A stretch of DNA of 64,000 bases from Oceanobacillus limi (GCF_900111445.1 NZ_FOHE01000001.1:186001-250000); one strand, 5' to 3'; shown: positions 1 to 8,250, counted from the first letter of the stretch. Made by a program: numbers and translations. The notes: a model not told the origin generated them from the sequence alone.

Positions 1-2723
1 CTGTTGTGCAATCGGTGACAGCTGATATTTCTGGAATCACAGAAGTATTAACAGATCAAGTGGGTACGACACAGGATTATGAATTTTTCCTAGATATCTC
101 CAACGGTGATATGGATGAAATGACAAAGTTCGCCGAGGAAGTACTAGAACCTCGAATTGAGAACTTGAAAGAAGTTAGTGATGTTTCTTTAATGGGAAAC
201 CAGAACTATGAAGTGGCGATAGAATTTGACCGAGAAGCTATTTTGGAACATGCACTTGATGTTTCTCAGGTTGTTTCCGTTATTCAAGAAGCAAATACAG
301 AAGCAACACTTGGAGAATTATCAGAGGAACAAGATGAGCCAACGATAAGATGGCAAAGTCAAGTTGGTTCTGTAGAAGAAGTGGAGAACATTCAGGTCCC
401 AACTCAGACAGGATTTGTAGACCTTGATGAGATTGCTAGTGTCTCATTACAGCCATTAAGTTCTTCATCTTATGTCTGGAAAAATGGAACAAAAGACTTT
501 ATTTTTGCCCAAGTGGGACGTTCTTCAAACACCACACAAATTGAATTAGCAGAGGCAATACGTGCAGAGATAGCAGATATCCGGGAAGAAGGGCTTGTCG
601 ATGGCTTTCAATTAAATGAGCTAGTGGCACAGGCCGATTATATTGAGGATTCGATAAATGGTGTCACAAAAAATATTATTATTGGTGGGATTTTAGCAAT
701 CGTTATCCTATTGCTATTTCTCCGTAATATTCGAGCAACAACCATTATTAGTATTTCCATACCTACATCGATCTTGCTCACATTTATTACGATGTGGCTG
801 CTCGATTATAGCTTTAACATTCTAACCTTAATCGGATTAGGACTTGGGATTGGAATGATGGTAGACTCAGCCATTGTTATTTTGGAGTCGATTTATCGAA
901 AAAAAGAAGAAGGACTCGAAGCAACAAAAGCAGTTATCGAAGGAACCAAGGAAGTTGCAACTGCTGTTATCGCATCCATGCTAACTACGATTGTTGTATT
1001 TTTACCGATTGGAATTATGGGGGGAGAAGTTGGCCAGATGATGATCTTGTTATCTGTCGTTGTAGCGACAACACTGATCAGCTCGGTTGTTGTTTCCTTT
1101 ACACTAATTCCATCCCTATCAGAAAAATTCTTAAAGCTTCGTAACAAGAAAAAGAAAAGAGAGTCTAAGATTATAAGTAGTTATGGGAATTTCGTTGCAT
1201 GGATTGTGAAGAAAAAGCGTCATAGCTTTGCGGTAATCGGTTTGTTCTTTGTTTTATTGATCGGTTCGCTATTTTTGATACCAAAAATTCCAATGAACAT
1301 TATGCCAGATATGTTAAATCGCTACTCGGAGCTATTTATAGAAGTGGAACCTGGTTTATCGGTAGAGGAGAGGGAAGAACTAGCGGCATCCATTAACGAG
1401 ACATTGGTGGATATTGAGGATGTAGAATCCAACCACCTTATAGATGAGAGTGGTTCCTACTTTGCGTTAATCAATATGACCAAGGATGATGACATTACCA
1501 GGGAGCAAGAGGAAGTAAATGACGAGATCTTACAATCGTTACGTGATTTATCCGAGGATACCGCAATAACGAATGTTCAAAGTATGATGTCGGTAAGTGC
1601 GGGATACCCTGTGCAAATACAAATTTCAGGAGAGGAATTTGATCAACTGCAAACACTTGGTGAAGAGTTTGGCGCAGAGCTAGAACAAATTGATGGCATT
1701 GAAGCAGTAACAACATCGATTGATCGTACATCATTTGAAAAAGTCATCCGTCTAAATCATGATGCGATTGAGGAGGCTGGATTGTCTGATAGTCAAATTA
1801 GACACTTCGTACATCAAGCATTTTTAGATATGCCAGTCGGAGAAGTAAAAGTCGATGATGACAATATTCCATTAATGGTGAAATGGGATGAACAGACAAC
1901 AACGGAAGCATCCTTATTAGACTTAGAGGTGCAAACAGCAACTGGTGAAGAGCCATTATCTGAGTTTGTGGAGTTAGAAAGTGTTGCTGTTCCAAATGAA
2001 ATTTCCCACCATAATGGAGAGCGATATATTACAGTTTCTGCAGATACAAGTGGAACGGACTTAGGAACAGTAAATCGTGACGTACAAAACTTACTAGAGG
2101 ATTTTGAAACGCCAACTGGATATACGATTGACGTTGCAGGCGATTTAGAAGCACAACAGGAATTAATGATGGATATGGTATTAATCTTGGTTATTTCCAT
2201 CTTCTTGGTTTACTTAGTAATGGCTGTCCAATTTAATCATTTCTCTCAGCCGTTTATTGTAATGTCGGTTATTCCGATGACAATTGTTGGTGTCATTCTT
2301 GGATTGTTCATTACCCAATTAGAGTTAAGTGTCATGTCTGGTATGGGGGTAATCATGTTAATTGGGATTGTGTTGAATAATGCGATCTTACTAATTGATC
2401 GAGCCAACCAACTGCGACGAAAAGAGATGGATCTCGTTGCGTCGATTTCAGAGGCAGGGAAAAATCGTATTCGTCCGATATTCATGACAACTCTTACGAC
2501 AACAGGAGGAATGCTTCCACTTGCACTTGCTTCTGGATCAGCTGGAAATTACCAAGGACCAATGGCAACTGCAATTATCTCTGGCTTGCTATTTGCTACA
2601 CTAATTACGTTAGTACTTGTCCCAGCTGTATACCGAATTTTCTATAGCTTTGGAAATGGTGTTCGTAACCTGTTTAAACGTAAGAAAAAAGAATCAAAGA
2701 AATTAAAGGATTTGGCAGGCTAA
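1..2723 (+). CDS. RND family efflux transporter, 5' end outside window
   Basis: Inner-membrane proton-driven exporter of the AcrB/SwrC (HAE1-like) superfamily. The frame is open to the window edge, so the N-terminus (roughly 130 residues compared with a full-length RND pump) is missing; the GTG at position 6 is internal. Visible are the first porter region, TM2-TM6 including the IIIGGILAIVILLLFLRN helix, the second porter region and TM8-TM12 ending in a Lys-rich tail. TM4 reads GIGMMVDSAIVILES, so only one Asp of the usual DD proton-relay pair is present. Gram-positive homologues such as SwrC export surfactin and other amphiphiles; the substrate here cannot be told. A hairpin terminator follows. 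Confidence 0.9.
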   Translation, partial: VVQSVTADISGITEVLTDQVGTTQDYEFFLDISNGDMDEMTKFAEEVLEPRIENLKEVSDVSLMGNQNYEVAIEFDREAILEHALDVSQVVSVIQEANTEATLGELSEEQDEPTIRWQSQVGSVEEVENIQVPTQTGFVDLDEIASVSLQPLSSSSYVWKNGTKDFIFAQVGRSSNTTQIELAEAIRAEIADIREEGLVDGFQLNELVAQADYIEDSINGVTKNIIIGGILAIVILLLFLRNIRATTIISISIPTSILLTFITMWLLDYSFNILTLIGLGLGIGMMVDSAIVILESIYRKKEEGLEATKAVIEGTKEVATAVIASMLTTIVVFLPIGIMGGEVGQMMILLSVVVATTLISSVVVSFTLIPSLSEKFLKLRNKKKKRESKIISSYGNFVAWIVKKKRHSFAVIGLFFVLLIGSLFLIPKIPMNIMPDMLNRYSELFIEVEPGLSVEEREELAASINETLVDIEDVESNHLIDESGSYFALINMTKDDDITREQEEVNDEILQSLRDLSEDTAITNVQSMMSVSAGYPVQIQISGEEFDQLQTLGEEFGAELEQIDGIEAVTTSIDRTSFEKVIRLNHDAIEEAGLSDSQIRHFVHQAFLDMPVGEVKVDDDNIPLMVKWDEQTTTEASLLDLEVQTATGEEPLSEFVELESVAVPNEISHHNGERYITVSADTSGTDLGTVNRDVQNLLEDFETPTGYTIDVAGDLEAQQELMMDMVLILVISIFLVYLVMAVQFNHFSQPFIVMSVIPMTIVGVILGLFITQLELSVMSGMGVIMLIGIVLNNAILLIDRANQLRRKEMDLVASISEAGKNRIRPIFMTTLTTTGGMLPLALASGSAGNYQGPMATAIISGLLFATLITLVLVPAVYRIFYSFGNGVRNLFKRKKKESKKLKDLAG

Positions 2724-2799
2724 ATTAGCGGATAATTTGTTGTAAGATAACGGAATACACGGTAGATAAATAATAAGATAAGTAGTTCTACTCCTAGGG

Positions 2800-2843
2800 A
2801 AATCCGAGCGATTCGAAATTTTCAAGTTCGCTTGGATTTTCTT
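2800..2843 (+). terminator. Terminator after RND pump
   Basis: AAATCCGAGCGA pairs with TCGCTTGGATTT (one G-T wobble), followed by a short T-rich stretch. It lies 77 bp after the pump stop codon. Confidence 0.6.
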
Positions 2844-2946
2844 TATGGTTTTCGTAGCATGATGCAACACAGGAATAGCACATGAATGATTCGTAAAGGA
2901 TTGAGGGAAAAATTATCACGATAGATTCTAAGTATGAAACAGAGAA

Positions 2947-2978
2947 ATGAGCCGAAAGAATATCGGCTCATTTTATCC
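2947..2978. terminator. Second hairpin terminator in the 2724-3071 gap
   Basis: Perfect 9-bp stem ATGAGCCGA/TCGGCTCAT with a 7-nt loop and a TTTTATCCTTT tail. The rest of the 348-bp gap between the pump and the next gene holds nothing I recognise. Confidence 0.65.
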
Positions 2979-3071
2979 TTTAATATAGCTTTTTACACAC
3001 TTACTGGGTAGCCCGCCAATTCGTACAACACACGTCCTAAAGTGGGATTTTTTCAAATCATTCTACCTAAG

Positions 3072-3632
3072 CTAGTCTCCCGTACCAATTTTTTTCACGA
3101 ATTTTGTTAGCCAATAAGAGGGAAATACAACTCCAAGATCGATGAGGAATACATAAAACATATTCATGCCATTATTAAATTCAATTAACCCCAAAAAATT
3201 CTCTAAGGATGCAAAACCAAATGCGAAGATGGCACTAGCAATGATCGTGTATAGGTAAAAATTCTTCTCATGATTGATACAATATTGATAAATAAGCATA
3301 AATCCTACTGGAAGTACAGATGAAGAAATGCTTAAAGCAAATGGAAGAATAGGAATTAAGAAGTATTGATGAACGAACAATGTAGTAGATCCAAGCATAA
3401 CATCTACATATGTCCACAAGATATGAACCGAAAAACCAAAAAACAACACCTCAAATATCCTTGAACGATCCACAACCATGTAAAGAATGATTAAAGGTAT
3501 AATTAACAATGCCAACACAAACCAAAATTGCCAGGAATCGAAATTGGAGTATTCTTTCCAATAGGAAATTAATAGTGAATTTAATTCTATACTCGTATCA
3601 TAAATTTCATTCCAGAATTCGTTATACGACAT
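3072..3632 (-). CDS. Multipass membrane protein of unknown function
   Basis: About 186 residues with five or six hydrophobic segments and short charged loops; no signal peptide or catalytic motif seen. The ATG at 3632 is chosen because GGAGG (3640-3644) sits 7 nt upstream; an in-frame ATG at 3653 has no such site. It loosely resembles uncharacterised Bacillaceae membrane families (CBO0543-like), and similar proteins occur twice more in this window (10010 and 62591), but I cannot assign a function. Confidence 0.65.
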   Translation of the reverse strand: MSYNEFWNEIYDTSIELNSLLISYWKEYSNFDSWQFWFVLALLIIPLIILYMVVDRSRIFEVLFFGFSVHILWTYVDVMLGSTTLFVHQYFLIPILPFALSISSSVLPVGFMLIYQYCINHEKNFYLYTIIASAIFAFGFASLENFLGLIEFNNGMNMFYVFLIDLGVVFPSYWLTKFVKKIGTGD

Positions 3633-3807
3633 ACTAATTCCTCCAGCTGTCACGGAATAAATGGTTTCCTTTTATTTTGTGACAAGCTGGCCCGTTTATA
3701 CCAAATTGTTACCATTTTTTACTACAAAGATAAGTTCCAATTGTTTCATAGTAGTACTAACTAATTCTTACTAGGAAACGAAACAAACTCCATACAGAGT
3801 TTAAGAG

Positions 3808-3843
3808 GAAAAAAAGAGCAGTCTTTTGTGACAAGACTACTCT
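3808..3843 (-). terminator. Terminator of the HTH-DUF3169 operon
   Basis: On the minus strand AGAGTAGTCTT and AAGACTGCTCT form an 11-bp stem with one mismatch, followed by seven T. It lies just beyond the stop codon at 3855. Confidence 0.85.
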
Positions 3844-3854
3844 ATCTGCTGTCT

Positions 3855-4508
3855 TTATTTATTCCGAATGACCAATAAGTATTTACTATTCACTACAAGT
3901 AATATAACTGCCATAAGAATAATAGAAAAGGTTTGAGATTCTCCATTGTTCATTGAGTAAACAGTAGCTAATGTTATCGCAGCAATTAAAGATATATTTA
4001 AGATGCTTTGTGATTTATACAAACCATCTAGGATGACATGCTTTTCACCATCGTCTGCTACATCAAGTATCGATTTAGCGTAATTCGGTTTACGATCTGG
4101 GTACATATATTGTATTATTTTTCCCATATAATGGAGTAGGAAAAAGCTAAAAACGAGCAAGATAATCGATACGATCGTCATGCTTAATTGCTCCGTTATA
4201 ATAAGGCTCAAGCTAAGAGCGAGAATGGATAAATAGAAACTGGAATTTGAAGACAGAGAATAATCGGCAAACAGTTTATATTTTCGATCCTCTACCTCAT
4301 CTTCTTCATCCCCGGTAACGTTTTGTGTGTTTAGGGCCTTAATCTGTTGGAATCGAAATACACTCATGGTTATTAGAATAAAAGAAATTGCAATTATGCT
4401 AATAACGGTTATCTCACCAGCAACATTGACTTCAGAAAAATTCATCAAACCATACACGACAAAGAAACCAGCAACCCCACTAATTAAAAACTGTACTATC
4501 GATTTCAT
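3855..4508 (-). CDS. DUF3169 family membrane protein
   Basis: 217 residues with two N-terminal and four further hydrophobic segments. The stretch YPDRKPNYAKSILDVADDGE followed by KHVILDGLYKSQ is characteristic of the DUF3169 family, which Firmicutes usually encode beside a small HTH regulator, as here. The start codon directly abuts the stop of the upstream HTH gene (TAA then ATG), and its ribosome binding site lies inside that gene, so translation is probably coupled. No biochemical role is known to me. Confidence 0.8.
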   Translation of the reverse strand: MKSIVQFLISGVAGFFVVYGLMNFSEVNVAGEITVISIIAISFILITMSVFRFQQIKALNTQNVTGDEEDEVEDRKYKLFADYSLSSNSSFYLSILALSLSLIITEQLSMTIVSIILLVFSFFLLHYMGKIIQYMYPDRKPNYAKSILDVADDGEKHVILDGLYKSQSILNISLIAAITLATVYSMNNGESQTFSIILMAVILLVVNSKYLLVIRNK

Positions 4509-4712
4509 TTATAACTCCTCCTCCTCAAATTGGAAAACATTTTCAACAGACTCATTAAAAATACGTGCAATACGAACGGCGATAAGTAGGGAAGGCATAT
4601 ACTCTTCGCGTTCGATCAAGCTAATTGTTTGTCTGGATACTTTTGCGAGCTTGGCAAGTTGAGTTTGATTATAGCCTTCTCTTGCTCGAAGCTCCTTTAA
4701 GCGACTTTTCAA
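4509..4712 (-). CDS. Small XRE/Cro-type HTH transcriptional regulator
   Basis: 67 residues, essentially one helix-turn-helix: LKELRAREGYNQTQLAKLAK followed by VSRQTISLIEREEYMPSLLIAVRIARIF, ending in an acidic tail. The start is TTG, preceded by GAAGGTGATG. Proteins of this size (YgzD/YazB type) typically form an operon with a membrane protein and autoregulate. A candidate operator, TGACAA-N6-TTGTCA, overlaps the -35 box upstream. Confidence 0.88.
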   Translation of the reverse strand: MKSRLKELRAREGYNQTQLAKLAKVSRQTISLIEREEYMPSLLIAVRIARIFNESVENVFQFEEEEL

Positions 4713-4749
4713 ACTTCATCACCTTCTATTCTTTTAATCTAATAAACTA

Positions 4750-4790
4750 AGTGTAGATGATAATAATCATTTTGACAAGTATAATTGTCA
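4750..4790 (-). promoter_or_regulatory. SigA promoter with candidate operator for the HTH operon
   Basis: On the minus strand TTGTCA, a 17-nt spacer and TACACT make a near-consensus promoter (-35 at 4773-4778, -10 at 4750-4755). The inverted repeat TGACAAgtataaTTGTCA at 4773-4790 covers the -35 box, which suggests autorepression by the HTH protein. Confidence 0.65.
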
Positions 4791-4833
4791 TTAATAATAT
4801 GATTTTTGTCAATTGCTTGATCATTTTTCACTT

Positions 4834-4862
4834 TTGACATTTGCATAGGAAGAAAATATAAT
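4834..4862 (+). promoter_or_regulatory. Perfect-consensus SigA promoter of the ABC-F leader
   Basis: TTGACA at 4834-4839, 17-bp spacer, TATAAT at 4857-4862. Transcription should start near 4869, giving a leader of about 430 nt before the ABC-F start codon at 5303. Confidence 0.88.
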
Positions 4863-4901
4863 GAAGGTGTACGCTAACAGGTTAAGGAGGATTATGAAAA
4901 G

Positions 4902-4946
4902 GTGACACATGCAATGAGACTACGATTCCTAACTTTGAACAAGTAA
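4902..4946 (+). CDS. ErmD-type macrolide-sensing leader peptide
   Basis: A 14-codon ORF with a GTG start encodes MTHAMRLRFLTLNK, preceded by AAGGAGG at 4884-4890. From memory the leader of the erm(D) methyltransferase gene is MTHSMRLRFPTLNQ, so 11 of 14 residues match, including the MRLR stretch where macrolide-bound ribosomes stall. An overlapping ATG (4893) would read only MKR. The last codons form the left arm of a hairpin, so stalling at Arg-Leu-Arg would alter folding of the leader. Confidence 0.85.
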   Translation: MTHAMRLRFLTLNK

Positions 4947-5078
4947 TTAAATAAGTTCAAAGACTCTGTTTTTTGTGATACAGAGTAAACGGGATTAGTC
5001 TGCCCTTTTTTAATAATCTTCATTTTTGATAAACGTAAGTAATGTGAAGAAAGGTGGATAGGCTGCCTTTCTTTTTTT
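4933..5078 (+). promoter_or_regulatory. Transcription attenuator of the ABC-F gene
   Basis: Successive hairpins follow the leader peptide. S1 is CTTTGAAC (4933-4940) with GTTCAAAG (4955-4962). S2 is ACTCTG (4963-4968) with CAGAGT (4981-4986). A GGG/CCC hairpin then runs into six T (5006-5011). A terminator, AAGAAAGG (5047-5054) with CCTTTCTT (5066-5073), ends in a T-run to 5078. S1 starts inside the last leader codons, so a stalled ribosome would prevent it forming. The exact switching scheme needs folding calculations. Confidence 0.65.
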
Positions 5079-5147
5079 ATATCATTAGGTTCCGACGACT
5101 GCCTTACCTTCAAAGAAACTGGACTTTTCCCTTTACTCTTTTTAATT

Positions 5148-5176
5148 AATCACAAGCAGATTGCTTGTGATTTTTT
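5148..5176 (+). terminator. Strong intrinsic terminator inside the ABC-F leader
   Basis: AATCACAAGCA (5148-5158) and TGCTTGTGATT (5162-5172) form an 11-bp perfect stem with a 3-nt loop, running into six T. It lies upstream of the ABC-F gene and downstream of its promoter, so it must be bypassed for expression. Confidence 0.85.
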
Positions 5177-5200
5177 AATTATATTTTGGGAGGGATTGAC

Positions 5201-5224
5201 ATGATGATGTTGCTATTTTATTGA
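5201..5224 (+). CDS. Second short leader ORF before the ABC-F gene
   Basis: ATG ATG ATG TTG CTA TTT TAT TGA encodes MMMLLFY, with a GGGAGGG ribosome binding site 6 nt upstream (5188-5194). Its stop codon overlaps the first arm of a hairpin cascade that controls access to the ABC-F ribosome binding site. No database family covers peptides this short; the call rests on position and ribosome binding site. Confidence 0.6.
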   Translation: MMMLLFY

Positions 5225-5294
5225 TACGAGTTTCGTGCGCAAATACTCGTATCGATCCTAGCTATCGATACGAAATACAATTACATTTCGGAGG
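5223..5294 (+). promoter_or_regulatory. Four-segment translational attenuator (ErmC-like logic)
   Basis: Segment 1 GATACGAGT (5223-5231) pairs with segment 2 ACTCGTATC (5245-5253). Segment 2, as TCGTATCGAT (5247-5256), can instead pair with segment 3 ATCGATACGA (5264-5273). Segment 3, as CGAAAT (5271-5276), can pair with ATTTCG (5285-5290), which abuts the GGAGG at 5290-5294. The 1:2 plus 3:4 fold would hide the ribosome binding site; 2:3 would expose it. A ribosome held on the MMMLLFY leader covers segment 1. Confidence 0.7.
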
Positions 5295-5302
5295 TAGCGA
5301 AA

Positions 5303-6751
5303 ATGGAACAAATTTGTTTTGAATTAGAAAATGTAGAGATTTCTTATTTAGATAAGGATATTTTAAAAATTGAACGATTAGCCATTCATCAATTTGATCG
5401 AATTGGAATCGTTGGAAAGAATGGTGTGGGTAAAAGTACCCTGTTGAAGTTGCTAGCGGGAGTTATACAACCGACCAAAGGAATGGTGAAGCGCCATGTT
5501 GACAGCGGATACCTGCAACAAGTGGAAGCGCCAAACGATTACGATGCAGATCCGGCGTTGAAAGGAAAACTGGCTATCCCTAAGGAATCGGATGTGTTAA
5601 GCGGTGGAGAGCAAACAAGACTGAAGCTAGCACAGCTTTTTACCGATTATCATGAAGCACTTCTAATGGATGAGCCGACAACACATTTGGATCAGCAAGG
5701 AATTTCTTTTTTGCTGGATGAATTACGTTATTATTACGGTGCGCTCGTACTTATCAGTCATGATCGGAAGGTTTTAGATGAACTGGTTACGACGATTTGG
5801 GAGGTACGGGACGGGGAGGTCACCGTATACACAGGGAATTATACCGATTACATGGAGCAGAAAAAGCTAGAGCGTAATCAGCAAATGCAAGCACATGAAC
5901 ACTATATGAAAGAAAAGAATCGTTTGGAGCGAGCGGCACAGGAAAAAATGAAGAAGGCAGAGAAAATCACGCAAGCCAGTGGTAAGCCCAAGAAGGAAGC
6001 AAAGGCAAAAGCCAATCGGATGTTTGAGACCAAATCAAAAGGAACGAGCCAAAAAGCAGTCCATCGGGCAGCGAAAGCAATCGAACAGAGAATGGAAAAT
6101 CTTCAAGAGGCAGATGCTGTACGGGAGGAGAAAAAGCTTGTTTTCCGTCAATCGAAAACCGTGGAATTGCATAATAAATTCCCAATTATGGCCGATAATC
6201 TCACCCTTCAAGTAAACGAAAAACTCCTTTTGGAAGATGTAAGATTTCAGCTTCCACTTGGTAAAAATAGTGCGATTACAGGAAATAACGGTACAGGAAA
6301 GAGTACCTTGCTTCGGCATATTGCAGGCCGTGGTAGCGAATTGGTAATTTCTCCAAAGGCTAAAATTGGTTATTTCGACCAAATGAGTTATCAATATACG
6401 TCGGATGAAACGGTCCTTTCCTTTATGAAAACTCGCTCCGATTACGAGGAAGGTTTTTTACGAAGTGTGTTGCATCACATGCGATTCGAAGGGACGGATT
6501 TACAAAAGCATGTAAACGCATTAAGTGGTGGAGAAGCCATTCGCTTACGACTTTGCCAGTTATTTTTAGGGCAATATAATATTTTATTATTGGATGAACC
6601 AACAAATTTCTTAGATATTCAAGCGATTGAAGCATTGGAAGATTTTATGAAGGGCTATGAAGGGACAATTGTGTTTGTCTCGCATGATAAAACGTTTATT
6701 GAAAAGGTAGCAGATAAGCAGTTTAAGCTAGTGGATAAGAAATTGCTATAA
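5303..6751 (+). CDS. ABC-F ribosome-protection protein, Msr-like
   Basis: 482-residue cytoplasmic protein with two ABC ATPase domains and no membrane segments. Walker A motifs are GKNGVGKST (residues 38-46) and GNNGTGKST; each domain has an LSGGE signature and an LLMDEP/LLLDEP Walker B. Between the domains is a long charged coiled-coil arm (about residues 180-260), the antibiotic-resistance linker that reaches into the peptidyl-transferase centre. Length and arm sequence resemble Msr(A) more than longer Vga/VmlR proteins. Such proteins remove macrolides, streptogramins, lincosamides or pleuromutilins from the ribosome. The upstream macrolide-type leader supports drug induction. Start: ATG 8 nt after GGAGG. 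Confidence 0.88.
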   Translation: MEQICFELENVEISYLDKDILKIERLAIHQFDRIGIVGKNGVGKSTLLKLLAGVIQPTKGMVKRHVDSGYLQQVEAPNDYDADPALKGKLAIPKESDVLSGGEQTRLKLAQLFTDYHEALLMDEPTTHLDQQGISFLLDELRYYYGALVLISHDRKVLDELVTTIWEVRDGEVTVYTGNYTDYMEQKKLERNQQMQAHEHYMKEKNRLERAAQEKMKKAEKITQASGKPKKEAKAKANRMFETKSKGTSQKAVHRAAKAIEQRMENLQEADAVREEKKLVFRQSKTVELHNKFPIMADNLTLQVNEKLLLEDVRFQLPLGKNSAITGNNGTGKSTLLRHIAGRGSELVISPKAKIGYFDQMSYQYTSDETVLSFMKTRSDYEEGFLRSVLHHMRFEGTDLQKHVNALSGGEAIRLRLCQLFLGQYNILLLDEPTNFLDIQAIEALEDFMKGYEGTIVFVSHDKTFIEKVADKQFKLVDKKLL

Positions 6752-6794
6752 ATAGATGAAGAGCAGAGGTTGTGTACTTGGAGCAGGAGAATAT

Positions 6795-6853
6795 AATCTT
6801 GGTTACGGTTAAATTCATATGATTGAAGCATTTGAATATTGTACCAAGATTTT
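6795..6853. terminator. Possible terminator between convergent genes
   Basis: AATCTTGGT and ACCAAGATT pair across a 39-nt loop that contains weaker internal pairing. The T-run is short, so confidence is low. Confidence 0.35.
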
Positions 6854-6859
6854 ACGCCA

Positions 6860-7396
6860 TTACTCCTTGGTCACAACCACTGCATAATAATTAGATCCGA
6901 TTGCTTGCAGGATAGCTCCAATTGCTCCAATGATCTGTCCTGCTTGATTTCCTTTTAATTCATGGACGCTACCTATTGCTTCTAATCCAGCCCCTAATCC
7001 TTGAAGTGCATTTCCGATAGCTAGCTCTTTTTCACCTAATAAATAACTTGCAAATGAACTCATGGACGCTCCAATTGATTGAAAGGATTCTCCCAAAACT
7101 TCTAATCGGATAAAATCTGCATCAACGGTTTCATCTAAACCTTGCATATATTCAGCTAGAGAAGTGGCAGCAGCACCAATCGTATCAATCCAGTTTCCTG
7201 TGAAGGATAAGTGGTTATCTGTTGTCACACTAGCCATAAATGCTGTTCCAACTGCCTGTAAGCCATCTCCAACTGCAGTAAGTTTATTACTAATACTAGG
7301 CGATTCCTCGAAAGCTCTGTTTGAGGCAATAGCTGCGATTATGGTTCCTGCAGCATCGATCCAAGCTCCTGTAACTAATTTTTCCTCATCAGTCAT
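6860..7396 (-). CDS. Glycine-periodic repetitive protein (DUF6944-like)
   Basis: 178 residues made of about seven imperfect 22-25-residue units built on G-x-W/L-I/L-D/Q-x-I/V-G-x-x-x-x-A, for example GAWIDAAGTIIAAIA, GDGLQAVGTAFMA, GNWIDTIGAAATSLA, GESFQSIGASMSSFA and GNALQGLGAGLEAIG. Small residues at helix-packing spacing suggest a bundle of short amphipathic helices. I recall similar proteins in Bacillus grouped as a repetitive DUF (DUF6944), without function. No signal peptide. The ribosome binding site is weak. Confidence 0.65.
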   Translation of the reverse strand: MTDEEKLVTGAWIDAAGTIIAAIASNRAFEESPSISNKLTAVGDGLQAVGTAFMASVTTDNHLSFTGNWIDTIGAAATSLAEYMQGLDETVDADFIRLEVLGESFQSIGASMSSFASYLLGEKELAIGNALQGLGAGLEAIGSVHELKGNQAGQIIGAIGAILQAIGSNYYAVVVTKE

Positions 7397-7700
7397 CCCA
7401 TCACTTCACATCCTACAAGTTTCTCCTAGCATAGTTTATGCGAATAAAAAATTTTTGTATGTTTGCGATAAGAATACTACTACACAGGGGCGTTTCAATG
7501 CATGAAGTAAATGTAGCAAAATACTTATAGATAATGGGGAAGATATTATTTTACCAGTAATTATAGAAAGGGAACGACGTTTTAATGGGAGTATCTTATG
7601 TTGTGGTATAAATTATTTGTCTGAAAATTTTGGTTTAGTAAAGGAATTTTATGGTACGATGACATTATCAATTGGAGGGTGGATAGGAGTGGGAGTGTCT

Positions 7701-8177
7701 ATGGATGTCGTACCTTTTCTAGTCGTGAGCTTACTATGTTTAGCTGCCGTATTAATTGCATTCGGAATTTGGAAGAGAAAAAGGATAAATCATAAAATTT
7801 ATGTTTTAGCTTTGTTATTATTCATTTTGGCATTTGGAAGTACGTATATTCCTCATCAAGTGGTGACAATAGATCCAGCAAATGTTTCCATAATAAAGGT
7901 GTTTGATGGGAATAGTGGACAGGAAGTAGTGATAAGCGATCATACAGACATCGGTCATATCATCACGAACCTTAATGAACAAACATTTCAAAAAGGGAAA
8001 CCTTCCTTTGGGTATATGGGCTATCGTTTCCGAACAACGATTTATGATCGGAAAGGGAATGAGGTTAAAACGTTCATCATAAATTCACACGACAGGATAA
8101 GGTACAAAGGTTTTTTCTATACTGCAGATGGGTCCATCGATTATGATTATATGGAGAATGTCGTTGAAAAAGAGTAG
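7701..8177 (+). CDS. Two-TM protein with extracytoplasmic domain, unknown
   Basis: 158 residues. Two hydrophobic helices (about residues 4-22 and 32-50) are followed by a roughly 105-residue domain, predicted outside, with alternating hydrophobic strands and many aromatic residues. The ATG at 7701 follows GGGAG at 7691-7695; an in-frame TTG at 7617 is less likely. I do not recognise the family. Confidence 0.6.
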   Translation: MDVVPFLVVSLLCLAAVLIAFGIWKRKRINHKIYVLALLLFILAFGSTYIPHQVVTIDPANVSIIKVFDGNSGQEVVISDHTDIGHIITNLNEQTFQKGKPSFGYMGYRFRTTIYDRKGNEVKTFIINSHDRIRYKGFFYTADGSIDYDYMENVVEKE

Positions 8178-8212
8178 TGTTGATGGAAAAGTTTATAGCA
8201 CTACCTAATAGT

Positions 8213-8250
8213 GCCACGAGACCAGCAAAGACTTGGTTCGTGGCTTTTTT
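8213..8250 (+). terminator. Strong terminator
   Basis: GCCACGA/TCGTGGC outer stem, ACCA/TGGT inner stem, then six T (8245-8250). Confidence 0.88.

Noticed and set aside
4892-5113. 73-codon minus-strand ORF in the ABC-F leader
   Set aside because: It runs opposite to the promoter and hairpins of the leader, has no ribosome binding site and its composition is explained by the inverted repeats.
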